Assembly: GCF_000737195.2 (NCBI RefSeq)
Contig: NZ_JALM01000062.1
Span: 1-64,000 of the forward strand
DNA: 64,000 nucleotides
Source: Sciscionella sediminilitoris
Lineage (GTDB): Bacteria > Actinomycetota > Actinomycetes > Mycobacteriales > Pseudonocardiaceae
Reading direction: 5' to 3'
In this document: one piece after another, positions 34,340 to 42,401 of the stretch
Layout: each line of letters starts with the position of its first letter
Numbering within the stretch: the stretch's first letter is position 1
Made by a program: the position numbers and the translations under genes
The notes under the pieces: model-generated
Told to the model about the DNA's origin: nothing
Seen by the model: the letters and a program-made list of their open reading frames with translations, nothing else
The model's database searches: none

Positions 34340-35797
34340 TCAGCTGTCCGGGGTGACCGACCCGGTGTCCTGCCCCTTGCTCATCTTGGAGTGGCGGTAG
34401 CCGTAGAGGCCGTAGACGATCATGCCGATGACGAACCAGATGGCGAAGCGCAGCCAGGTGGCCGGTTCGAGGAAGGTGACCAGCCAGAGCGAGAAGACCA
34501 CACCGATCAGCGGCACGACCGGCATTCCGGGGCAGCGGAAACCGCGCTCGAGCTCGGGGCGTTTGTAGCGCAGGACGATGACCGCGAGACAGACCACCAC
34601 GAAGGCGAGCAGGATGCCGATGTTGGTGAGCTCCGCGGCCTCGCCGATCGGCAGTACCCCGGCCAGTACGGCGGCGACGATGCCGATGATCCAGGTGAAC
34701 CGGCTCGGGACACCGCGTTTGGAGGTCTTGGCGAACCAGGAGGGGAGCAGTCCGTCACGGCTCATGGAGTAGCCGACCCTGGTGGCGCCGAGCATGAAGG
34801 TGAACAGCACGGTGAGCACGCCGATGATGGCGCCGATCGCGATCACCGCACCGAGGATGGGCAGTCCAACGGAGGCGAAGGCCGAGGACAGCGCGGAATC
34901 GGGGTCGATCTTGGTGTAGGTGACCATGCCGGTGAGCACCAGGCAGATGAGCACGTACAGGACCATGGAGATGGCCAGGGACAGCATGATCGCCTTGGGC
35001 AGGTGCTTCTGCGAGTCCTTGGATTCCTCGGCCGCGGTGGACATCGAGTCGTAGCCGAAGACGGCGAAGAAGGTCAGTGCGGCCCCGGAGAAGGCACCGG
35101 TGACCCCGAACGGGAAGAACGGGGTGTAGTTGCCCGCCTTGATGTGCCCGATACCGGCGATGATGACCACGAGGACGATGCCGACCTTGAGGAACACCAG
35201 GGTGGTCTCGAACCGGGCGGCGTTCTTCATCCCCTGGTTGAGTACGAAGGCGATCAGCAGGCACAGCAGGACCGCGATGAGGTTGACCTTGTAGGAGCCG
35301 GGGTCCACCCCGGCCGGTTCGGTGCCGGGTGCCCCGGTCATCCACAGCGGCAGATGAATGTCCAGGAAACCGAGCAGGTCGTTGAAATATCCGGAGATGG
35401 AGATCGCGACGACCGAGACCACGGCGGTGTATTCCAGGAGCAGGTCCCAGCCGATCAGCCAGCCGACGACCTCGCCGAGCACCGCGTAACCGTAGGTGTA
35501 GGCCGAGCCCGCCTTCGGGATCAGTCCGGCGAATTCGGCGTAGGAGAAGGCCGCGGCGGCCGAGGCGATCCCGGCGATCAGGAACGAGATGAGTACCGCG
35601 GGCCCGGCCTTCTCGTTGGCCACGGTTCCGGCGAGGGTGAACACTCCCGCGCCGATGATCCCGCCGATCCCGATCGCGGTCAGCTGCCAGAGCCCGAGCG
35701 TGCGCTTGAGCCCGGGTCCGGCTTCCGGTTCGATGGCACCGATCGGTTTGCGCCGGAATATGCCGGAACTGCTCACGACCCCGGAACGAGTGACCAC
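34340..35797 (-). CDS. amino acid permease, APC superfamily
   Basis: A 485-residue inner-membrane transporter with about 12-13 helices, resembling the cationic amino-acid transporter branch (YfnA-like). GIGGIIGAGVFTLAG near residue 45 is the substrate-binding unwound TM1 motif, and GSAYTYGYAVLGEVVGWLIG is the TM3 signature. GTG 35797 follows AAGGAG with seven-base spacing. It likely imports an amino acid; the specificity is unknown. Confidence 0.9.
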   Translation of the reverse strand: MVTRSGVVSSSGIFRRKPIGAIEPEAGPGLKRTLGLWQLTAIGIGGIIGAGVFTLAGTVANEKAGPAVLISFLIAGIASAAAAFSYAEFAGLIPKAGSAYTYGYAVLGEVVGWLIGWDLLLEYTAVVSVVAISISGYFNDLLGFLDIHLPLWMTGAPGTEPAGVDPGSYKVNLIAVLLCLLIAFVLNQGMKNAARFETTLVFLKVGIVLVVIIAGIGHIKAGNYTPFFPFGVTGAFSGAALTFFAVFGYDSMSTAAEESKDSQKHLPKAIMLSLAISMVLYVLICLVLTGMVTYTKIDPDSALSSAFASVGLPILGAVIAIGAIIGVLTVLFTFMLGATRVGYSMSRDGLLPSWFAKTSKRGVPSRFTWIIGIVAAVLAGVLPIGEAAELTNIGILLAFVVVCLAVIVLRYKRPELERGFRCPGMPVVPLIGVVFSLWLVTFLEPATWLRFAIWFVIGMIVYGLYGYRHSKMSKGQDTGSVTPDS

Positions 35798-35918
35798 GCT
35801 GTTACTCCTTGCACTGACTGGTGACTACGGTTCGCAAGACAGTACGGCAGGGTGTTCCAGATGGACACTGTTCCGGGGGACGACGATCCGCGATATCTGT
35901 TGTCCGATGGGACAAGAG

Positions 35919-36884
35919 TTAGCGGGTGAGCACGATCTTGCCCGCGGTCTCGCCGTCCAGCATCGACTGCATGGCCGTGCGCGCCTCGGTCATCGGTGTC
36001 TCGGTACCGATCGCCGGGCGGATCCCGGTCAGCGCGCAGAACGAGAGCAGCGAACCGAGCTCGTCCCTGGTGCCCATGGTGGAACCGATCACGCGCAGCT
36101 GGAGGAAGAAGATGCGCTGCAGCTCGGCCGCGGTGGCGTCCCCGCTCGTGGCACCGGAGATCACCAGCGCACCGCCCGGTTTGAGGGACTTCAGCGAATG
36201 CGACCAGGTGGCCTTGCCCACGGTCTCGAACACGCCGTCGACCCGCTCGGGCAGCCGTGCCCCCGACTCGAAGGTGGCGTCCGCGCCGAGGCCTTCGGCG
36301 ATCGCGCGCTTGTCCGCGGTGCGGCCGGTGACCCAGACCCGCAGTCCCGCCGCCTTGCCGAGGGCGATCAGTGCGGTGGACACCCCGCCGGAGGCGCCCT
36401 GGACGAGCATGGTCTGGCCGGGGCGCAGGCCCGACTTCACGAACAGCATCCGATAGGCGGTCAGCCAGGCGGTGCCCATGCAGGCGGCCTCCGCGAAGCT
36501 GAGCTCGGCGGGCTTGGGCAGCACATTGCGCTCCGGCACGATGACCGAATCGGCGAAGGTGCCCTGATGCTTCTCGGTGAGCAGGGTGCGTTTCGGGTCG
36601 AGGGTCTCGTCGGCGACCCAGCCAGGGGAGGGCACCACCGAGTGCAGCACCACTTCGGTGCCGTCGTCCAGGACGCCCGCGCCGTCGCAGCCCAGGATCA
36701 TCGGGAACTGTTCCTCCTTGATCCCCACCCCGCGCAGGGTCCAGAGGTCGTGCATGTTGAGGCTCGCGGCCTTCACGTTGACCTTGACCCAGCCCTCCGG
36801 GGCGACCGGTTCCGGTCGCTCACCGATCTCCAGTGCGGCGAGCGGGTCTTCCTTGTTCGGTTTGGCTGCGTATACGGCGAACAT
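35919..36884 (-). CDS. zinc-binding dehydrogenase / quinone oxidoreductase-like
   Basis: A 321-residue medium-chain reductase. The N-terminal GroES-like half contains NMHDLWTLRGVGIKEEQFPM, and the cofactor fold includes VQGASGGVSTALIALGKAAG. The structural zinc cysteines of alcohol dehydrogenases are missing, so it belongs with the zinc-free quinone oxidoreductase type. ATG 36884 is preferred; a GTG nine bases upstream is possible. It may reduce quinones or enones using NADPH. Confidence 0.85.
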   Translation of the reverse strand: MFAVYAAKPNKEDPLAALEIGERPEPVAPEGWVKVNVKAASLNMHDLWTLRGVGIKEEQFPMILGCDGAGVLDDGTEVVLHSVVPSPGWVADETLDPKRTLLTEKHQGTFADSVIVPERNVLPKPAELSFAEAACMGTAWLTAYRMLFVKSGLRPGQTMLVQGASGGVSTALIALGKAAGLRVWVTGRTADKRAIAEGLGADATFESGARLPERVDGVFETVGKATWSHSLKSLKPGGALVISGATSGDATAAELQRIFFLQLRVIGSTMGTRDELGSLLSFCALTGIRPAIGTETPMTEARTAMQSMLDGETAGKIVLTR

Positions 36885-36933
36885 AGGGGTCACTCTTACA
36901 TACCTGGGCGGGCTTGGGCACCACCCGCGTACG

Positions 36934-37110
36934 ATGCGAGACGTGTTCGAGTGGTGGAACCAGTTCGCGCTGTGGCTGACCGGGCTGCAGTTCTGGATGC
37001 AGTTCGCCCTCGTGATGATCGTGCTGGTACCCGTGTGCGCCGTCGTGGCCTTCGCCGCCGACCGGGTCGCGGGCTGGCTCGGCAGGATTGTTCATCGGAG
37101 GGACTCGTGA
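36934..37110 (+). CDS. small membrane protein
   Basis: A 58-residue protein from ATG 36934: an amphipathic start (MRDVFEWWNQFALWLTGLQF), then a long hydrophobic helix (WMQFALVMIVLVPVCAVVAF). It overlaps the next tiny gene by 4 bp. Together with that gene and the barstar gene it forms a compact string of short genes. No function known. Confidence 0.6.
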   Translation: MRDVFEWWNQFALWLTGLQFWMQFALVMIVLVPVCAVVAFAADRVAGWLGRIVHRRDS

Positions 37111-37196
37111 ATTCCTCACGCGGGCGGGTGGCCTTCGCCCTCATCGCGCTCGCGGTGATCGTCGTACTCGGTTGGTGGGTCGGCCTTGGCAAATGA
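37107..37196 (+). CDS. 29-residue membrane peptide
   Basis: GTG 37107 overlaps the preceding stop (GTGA). The product starts VNSSRGRVAFALIALAVIVV and ends LGWWVGLGK: one membrane helix. Its end overlaps the start of the barstar-like gene by 11 bp, arguing for translational coupling of all three. Too short for family assignment. Confidence 0.55.
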   Translation: MNSSRGRVAFALIALAVIVVLGWWVGLGK

Positions 37197-37518
37197 ACTG
37201 AGTCACGCGGACTCCGAGCGCGAAGCGGTGCGCCCCGGTGAGATCGCGCACCTGCTGCGCGCGCCGGGCTCCAAGCAACAGGCCCTCGCCGGGGTCGCCG
37301 AAGCGCTCGCCTTCCCGTCCTGGTTCGGGGGCAACCTCGACGCGCTGTTCGACTGCCTCATCGACCTGTCCTGGTTGCCCGAGGGCGAGCACGTGCTCGT
37401 GTGGACGGGGACGCGTGCGCTCGCCGATGCCGATCCCGGTGCCTACGCCGCCATCCGGGACACCCTCGCGGACGCGCTCGCGCAGCGCCCGCTGTTGCGC
37501 GTCGTTCTCGTGGACTAG
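37186..37518 (+). CDS. barstar-family protein
   Basis: A 110-residue protein of the barstar (ribonuclease inhibitor) family. PSWFGGNLDALFDCLIDL near residue 45 is the family core, in which a helix plugs the barnase active site. The likely start is TTG 37186, which overlaps the upstream ORF. No barnase-type RNase was found in the window, so its partner must lie elsewhere or the role is different. Confidence 0.8.
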   Translation: MANELSHADSEREAVRPGEIAHLLRAPGSKQQALAGVAEALAFPSWFGGNLDALFDCLIDLSWLPEGEHVLVWTGTRALADADPGAYAAIRDTLADALAQRPLLRVVLVD

Positions 37519-37543
37519 CCAGGCGCCAGGGCTGTGTGGTGCG

Positions 37544-38176
37544 TCATGGACTGACCGCGCACAATGCGTGGAGCGTGGTCAGCCCCGGGTAGGTGGCACA
37601 TGAGGTGTGTCGCGTCCGGTGGTAGCAGTCCCAGTAGCTGGTGGCCCGGGATTCGGTCAGGGCGATGAATTCCGGATTATGCTCGAAGAAGGACACGAAA
37701 TTTCGCCGCATCGTTTTCCGTGTTCTCAGCGTCGTGTTCGTGAACTCGGCGATGTCCTCGCAGATATCGATGACATATTCGCCGAGTAGCTGAACAATGA
37801 ACGGGATCACCCACGGCTCGTCCGAACTCAGTAACGGTGCGAGGTTGCGTTGCCGGACGAACCCGTCATGGTTTCTCGTGTACAGACAGGCGAGCAGCAG
37901 CCGCTCGAGCGCGTCGAGCTCGGCCAGGAACGCTTCCGATGGCTCCGGGTTGTAGATCCGATACGGGATCAGTAGCTTTTCGCCCTCCACTGATGGTTCC
38001 GGCCACGGCGGGCGTGCGGGATCGGACCATCGTGATCCGGTACTCGTGATCGACCGGGCGGGAGCGAGTCCGGTCTCCGGGAGTTCGGCGAAGACCGGTG
38101 CGGTGATCGACGCCAGGTGACGGGGAAATGCGGCGAGAAGAACCGGATTCACCCGCGCACCGGGAGCGCTTTTCAT
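37544..38176 (-). CDS. hypothetical protein
   Basis: A 210-residue protein of unknown family. The N-terminal third is rich in Pro and Ala; a central helical stretch (AELDALERLLLACLYTRNHD) and an aromatic C terminus (RATSYWDCYHRTRHTSCATY) follow. Its base composition is noticeably less GC-rich than its neighbours, so it may have been acquired. It lies at the far end of the sulfur operon on the same strand, but 15 bases after the hydratase stop. Confidence 0.55.
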   Translation of the reverse strand: MKSAPGARVNPVLLAAFPRHLASITAPVFAELPETGLAPARSITSTGSRWSDPARPPWPEPSVEGEKLLIPYRIYNPEPSEAFLAELDALERLLLACLYTRNHDGFVRQRNLAPLLSSDEPWVIPFIVQLLGEYVIDICEDIAEFTNTTLRTRKTMRRNFVSFFEHNPEFIALTESRATSYWDCYHRTRHTSCATYPGLTTLHALCAVSP

Positions 38177-38191
38177 ATCGGAAGGCTGTGA

Positions 38192-38962
38192 CTACTGGCC
38201 TGGCACCCAGGAGGGCTTGCGCTTCTCCGCGAACGCGCGGATCCCTTCCTGCCCCTCCTCGCTGGCGAAGTGTTTGGCGGAGAGTTCGAGCAACCGGGGG
38301 AAGTCGTCGGCCGGGTTGGTGGCCCGTTCCCCGCGCAGCAGGCGTTTCGTCGCGGCGAGCGCGTTGGGCGCGGCGAGGGTGAGGGATTCGGTGAACCTGC
38401 TCACCTCGGCGTCGAGTTCGCCCGCGGCGACGGCGGAGTTGATCAGCCCGATCTCGGCGGCCCGTGCCGCGCTGAACGGCGCCCCGGTGAGCAGCAGTTC
38501 GTGTGCGGGGCGGGGGAGTAGCCGGGGAAGCACGGTGGCGGAGATGAGTGCGGGCACGACGCCGATGCGCACCTCGCTGAAGGCGAAGTTGACCTCTTCG
38601 GCGGCGACGACGATGTCCGCGGCGGCGATCATGCCCACCCCGCCGGCGCGCGCCGGACCGGCCAGCCGGGCCACGACCGGGGTCTCGGAGGTCCACAGCT
38701 GGTCGAGGATGGCCGGGAACTCGTTGACGCCCTGGTCCTCGGCGTCCGCTCCGCCCGCCTCTTTGAGGTCCATACCGGAGCAGAACACCGGGCCCTCGTG
38801 GGTGAGCACGATCACCCGCACGGCCTCGTCCTGTTGTGCGCCGCTCAGTGCCGCGCGCAGTTCCCCGCGCAGCTGCCTGGACAGGGCGTTGCGGTTGTGC
38901 TGCGAGTCCAGCGTGATCGTCGCGATGCCGTCCGAGACCGTGTAGTGCACAAGCTCCGTCAT
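38192..38962 (-). CDS. enoyl-CoA hydratase/isomerase family protein
   Basis: A 256-residue crotonase-fold enzyme. The oxyanion-hole segments GPVFCSGMDLKE (about 58-69) and LAGPARAGGVGMIAAADIVV (about 100-119), and the catalytic Glu in NFAFSEVRIGVVP, are present. It usually hydrates enoyl-CoA. Unexpectedly, its ATG at 38962 overlaps the stop of sirohydrochlorin chelatase (4 bp), placing it at the end of the sulfate-assimilation operon. The reason for this linkage is unclear. Confidence 0.85.
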   Translation of the reverse strand: MTELVHYTVSDGIATITLDSQHNRNALSRQLRGELRAALSGAQQDEAVRVIVLTHEGPVFCSGMDLKEAGGADAEDQGVNEFPAILDQLWTSETPVVARLAGPARAGGVGMIAAADIVVAAEEVNFAFSEVRIGVVPALISATVLPRLLPRPAHELLLTGAPFSAARAAEIGLINSAVAAGELDAEVSRFTESLTLAAPNALAATKRLLRGERATNPADDFPRLLELSAKHFASEEGQEGIRAFAEKRKPSWVPGQ

Positions 38963-39663
38963 GCCGCGAGCGTATCGCGCGCCGTCGCGGCAAGGTAGCG
39001 GTCCAGCACGACGGCGGCGACGCGGGGATGCACCCCGAGCGGATCCGCGACCCGTGCGTCACAGGACTCCGCCTGCCCGGCGATGCGGTCCGGCAGCAGC
39101 CCGGGGGCGAGGAACCAGGAGGCCACCACGAGCCGTCGGGCCCCCGCCGCGCGCAGCGTTTCCACGGCCTCGGGAAGTTTCGGAGTGCCCGCCGAGGCGA
39201 ACGCGGCGACCGTGGGCAGCCGGTCCGACCAGCGCCGCGCGGTCGCCCGGACCAGATCGTTGGCCTTTTCGAAGGAGGAACCGGCCGCGGCCAGCACGAT
39301 CCCGTCGGCTTCGGCACCGATGCGCTCGAGCCGTTGCCAGGCAACGGTTTCCAGTCGCCGGTCGGGTCCGAGCACGGGTGCGGTGCTGACCTCCAGCGGT
39401 GCCTCGGCGGCGATCCGGGGAATGTCCACGGTCGCGTGGTAGGCCTCGCCGAGCAGCAGGGGCACCACCACGGCGTGCCGGTGTCCCTCGGCGTGCAGCC
39501 CTTCGAGCACCTCGGGCAGGCGTGGTTCGGACAGTTCGAGGAAGGCCACCCGCACATCCAGCCACGGCGCCCGGGCGCGCACGGTGTCCACGAGCGTGGT
39601 GATCGTGGCGGCCGAGCGGGGATCGCGGCTGCCGTGCGCGACGGCGATCAGCGGCGCGTTCAC
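38959..39663 (-). CDS. sirohydrochlorin chelatase (CbiX/SirB type)
   Basis: A 234-residue two-domain chelatase that inserts iron into sirohydrochlorin to form siroheme, the cofactor of sulfite reductase encoded at the head of this operon. The first domain has AVAHGSRDPRSA (metal-binding His10) and LLLGEAYHATVDIP (second His); the second domain repeats the fold (AFASAGTPKLPEAVETL). GTG 39663 overlaps the permease stop (GTGA); the frame open further upstream overlies the permease gene and is not used. Cobalt (cobalamin pathway) is the alternative metal. Confidence 0.85.
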   Translation of the reverse strand: MNAPLIAVAHGSRDPRSAATITTLVDTVRARAPWLDVRVAFLELSEPRLPEVLEGLHAEGHRHAVVVPLLLGEAYHATVDIPRIAAEAPLEVSTAPVLGPDRRLETVAWQRLERIGAEADGIVLAAAGSSFEKANDLVRATARRWSDRLPTVAAFASAGTPKLPEAVETLRAAGARRLVVASWFLAPGLLPDRIAGQAESCDARVADPLGVHPRVAAVVLDRYLAATARDTLAA

Positions 39664-40544
39664 TGCGGTGCCCCGGACAGGCCACGCGCGCGGAGCACCG
39701 AGCGCTCCGCGGGCCGGAAGGCGAGCAGTTCGATCCCGATGCCCACGACGAGGATCAGCGCGATCGCGGCGATCACGGTCGGCATATCGGAGAACGAGCG
39801 GCCGTCGTCGAGGTAGGCGCCAAGCCCCTTGCCCAGCTGCGGGGAGCGGGCGATGATCTCGGCGGCCATCAGGGAACGCCAGGAGAACGCCCAGCCCTGT
39901 TTGAGCCCGGCGAGATAACCGGGAAGGGCGGCGGGTAACAGGATGTGGCGCGCCGCGGCCAGCCTGCCGGCGCCGAGTGCCTTGCCGACCCTGGGCAGGA
40001 TCGGTGGTATCTGGTCGATCCCGGAGACGAGCCCGTTCGCGATCGAGGGCACCGAGCCGAGCAGCACGACGACGTAGATCGCGGTCGGGGTGACGCCGAA
40101 CCACAGGATCGCCGCGGGAACCCAGGCGACCGAGGGCAGGCTCTGCAGTCCGGTCAGCAGTGGGCCGATCGCCCGGCGCACCACGTTCACCTTCGCCACG
40201 AGCAGACCGAGCGGGGTCGCGATGACCACACCGATCAGGAAACCGAGCACCGCGCGGTGCAGCGAGGTCCACAGGATCGTGAACACCTCGCCGGTGTGCA
40301 GCCGGGCCGACAACTCGTTCCACACCGTGAGCGGGGCGGGCAGCTGGTACTCCGGCCAGAAGGCCAGCGCCCACAGCAGCTGCCAGATGGCGATGATCCC
40401 GACGAGCGCCACGAGCGGGGGCACGACCACGCGCAGGAACTTCCGGGTCCGCGCAGCCGCGTTCGTCCGCTGCCGCACCGGAGTGTCCAGTGCGTCGAGG
40501 CCCGCCTCGAGTTCGCCGACCGTGTCAGGAGGTTGCGTGGGCAC
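39660..40544 (-). CDS. ABC transporter permease (SsuC/TauC type)
   Basis: A 294-residue permease with a charged N terminus, then VVVPPLVALVGIIAIWQLLW as the first helix and a BPD_transp_1 domain containing VGKALGAGRLAAARHILLPA (EAA loop). Typical of importers for aliphatic sulfonates, taurine or, in actinobacterial cys clusters, possibly sulfate. Start GTG 40544 overlaps the ATPase end by 20 bp. Confidence 0.85.
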   Translation of the reverse strand: MPTQPPDTVGELEAGLDALDTPVRQRTNAAARTRKFLRVVVPPLVALVGIIAIWQLLWALAFWPEYQLPAPLTVWNELSARLHTGEVFTILWTSLHRAVLGFLIGVVIATPLGLLVAKVNVVRRAIGPLLTGLQSLPSVAWVPAAILWFGVTPTAIYVVVLLGSVPSIANGLVSGIDQIPPILPRVGKALGAGRLAAARHILLPAALPGYLAGLKQGWAFSWRSLMAAEIIARSPQLGKGLGAYLDDGRSFSDMPTVIAAIALILVVGIGIELLAFRPAERSVLRARGLSGAPQ

Positions 40545-41316
40545 TGATCACCTCGCGCAAGGCGCCGTTGATCTCGTCGACGAGCTCCGGTTCGCTGTCC
40601 GGGTCCGCGTCCGCGGTGCGCCAGTCCCGGACGACCTTGCCCGGGCGGGAGGACAGCAACACCACTCGCTGGCCGAGCCGCACCGCCTCGCGCACGTCGT
40701 GGGTCACGAACAGCACCGAGGCGCCGGTCTGCGCCCAGACCCGGATCAGCTCGGACTGCAGCACGTCCCGGGTGATCGCGTCCAGCGCGGAGAAGGGTTC
40801 GTCCATGAGCAGCAGGACATCCTTGGCGGTTCCGGATTCCGCACTGTCCACAGTGGAGGCAAGGGCGCGGGCGAGCGCGACTCGCTGGCGCATTCCGCCG
40901 GAGAGTTCGTGCGGGCGCTTGCGGCCGAGCCCGCCGAGCCGCACCAGCTCCAGCAACTGCTCGACGCGCTGTTTGCGTTGCCCGCGCGGGATTCCGGCGA
41001 GTTTGAGCGGCAGCTCCACGTTGCGTGCCGCGGTGAGCCAGGGCAGCAACGCGGACTCCTGGAACATCACCGCGGGCCGCCCGGTGGCGAGCTCGATGCG
41101 CCCGTCGCTCGGCCGGTCCAACCCGGCGATGAGGTTGAGCAGGGTGCTCTTCCCGCACCCGGAAGCACCGAGCAGGCACACGAATTCGCCCGGAGCCACG
41201 TCGAGGTCGACCTGGTCGAGCGCGTGCACCTCGGCGCTGAACGACTTCGAGACCCGCTCGATGCGCACGGCGTTCGTCCGGATCGGATCGGTCAGCTCGT
41301 CCATGATCGCGGTCAT
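40525..41316 (-). CDS. ABC transporter ATP-binding protein (SsuB/TauB type)
   Basis: A 263-residue ATPase. Walker A GASGCGKST is near residue 50, the Q-loop MFQESALLPWL follows, then the signature LSGGMRQRVALARALAS, Walker B LLLMDEPFSALD and the H-loop FVTHDVREAVRL. Complete and likely functional. It energises the permease encoded immediately downstream. Confidence 0.9.
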   Translation of the reverse strand: MTAIMDELTDPIRTNAVRIERVSKSFSAEVHALDQVDLDVAPGEFVCLLGASGCGKSTLLNLIAGLDRPSDGRIELATGRPAVMFQESALLPWLTAARNVELPLKLAGIPRGQRKQRVEQLLELVRLGGLGRKRPHELSGGMRQRVALARALASTVDSAESGTAKDVLLLMDEPFSALDAITRDVLQSELIRVWAQTGASVLFVTHDVREAVRLGQRVVLLSSRPGKVVRDWRTADADPDSEPELVDEINGALREVISAHATS

Positions 41317-41326
41317 CGTCTCGCCC

Positions 41327-42391
41327 TCACTTCTTGTCGAGCCCAGCTGAGCTGATGGTCGATTGGTGTGCCTGTGCGCGGACCTCGTTGAGCGCCCGCA
41401 GGTCCGCCATTCCGGAGACCTCGGGGGAGCGTGCGGTGATCCCGGCGGTCTGCTGGTCGCGGGCCAGTGCGGGGAACCGGGAACAGAGCGGATCGGCGGA
41501 CACCGTGATGTCCGTCCATGCGCGGTCGATCACCTTGCCGGACAAGGATTTCCCGGTCAGCTTCTTCAGTTGCGCGTTGACCTCGGCCTTGGCGCCCGCC
41601 GGATCCCGCTCGGCGTAACCGATCGCGTCGAGTTCGCCGCGCAGCAGCGCGCGCACGGTCTCCGGATGCGCGTGCAGGAATTCGGTGCGCACCACGAGCA
41701 CCGTGGTGGGGAACTGCCCGCCGGGCCACAGCGAGCTCTCGTCGAGCAGCACCTTAGCCCCGGCATCGAGCACCAGGCGTGAACTCCACGGCTCCGGCAA
41801 CCAGGCGGCCTGTACCTCTCCGGAGCGGAAGGCGTTGAGCGTCTGGGAGTTCTGCATGCTGGTGATGTTCACCTTGCCGGTCAGCCCCTTGGTCGCGAGC
41901 CATTTCTTCGCCGCGACGTCCTGGGTGTTGCCGACCTGCGGGGTGGCGATCGTCTTGCCGCGCAACTGGTCCGGGGTGCGGATCTCGGGGCGCACCACCA
42001 GCTGCGCGCCCCGGCTCGTGGCGCCGGCGATCATCCGCACCGCGCTGCCCTCGGACTTGCTGAACGCGTTGATGGCCGGTCCGGAACCGATGAACCCGGC
42101 GTCCAGCGAACCGCCGAGCAGCGCGCCGACCTCGTCCGGTCCGGCGTTGAACTGGACCGGGGTGAGCCTGGTCTTGCCGAGCCGGTTCGCGAACAGGCCC
42201 TTGCCGGTGCCGATCAGCGCGGCGGCGTGGGTGACGTTCGGGAAGTAGCCGAGCCGCAGCTCCGCGGCGGGTCCCTGGTCGGGTACCCGCTCGGCCTCGT
42301 CGGTGCGCTGGATGCGGGTGCACCCGGCGGCGACCAGCAGCAGGATGGCCGCGGCCAGGAGCGCGGACGGACGGGCTCGGCGCCGGTTCAC
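41327..42391 (-). CDS. ABC transporter substrate-binding lipoprotein (SsuA/TauA type)
   Basis: A 354-residue lipoprotein; AILLLVAAGC gives the lipidation Cys at about residue 24. The NMT1/SsuA-like fold includes LRLGYFPNVTHAAALIGTGK and LVVRPEIRTPDQLRGKTIAT. It would capture a sulfur-containing anion (sulfonate, taurine or sulfate) for the ABC permease and ATPase downstream. GTG 42391 has GAGG upstream. The ligand is inferred from operon context. Confidence 0.85.
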   Translation of the reverse strand: MNRRRARPSALLAAAILLLVAAGCTRIQRTDEAERVPDQGPAAELRLGYFPNVTHAAALIGTGKGLFANRLGKTRLTPVQFNAGPDEVGALLGGSLDAGFIGSGPAINAFSKSEGSAVRMIAGATSRGAQLVVRPEIRTPDQLRGKTIATPQVGNTQDVAAKKWLATKGLTGKVNITSMQNSQTLNAFRSGEVQAAWLPEPWSSRLVLDAGAKVLLDESSLWPGGQFPTTVLVVRTEFLHAHPETVRALLRGELDAIGYAERDPAGAKAEVNAQLKKLTGKSLSGKVIDRAWTDITVSADPLCSRFPALARDQQTAGITARSPEVSGMADLRALNEVRAQAHQSTISSAGLDKK

Positions 42392-42401
42392 GGTTGGGTC
42401 C

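Noticed and set aside
34391-35824. 477-codon plus-strand frame
   Set aside because: Opposite the amino acid permease; composed of Asp/Gly/Glu-rich antisense sequence with no start signal.
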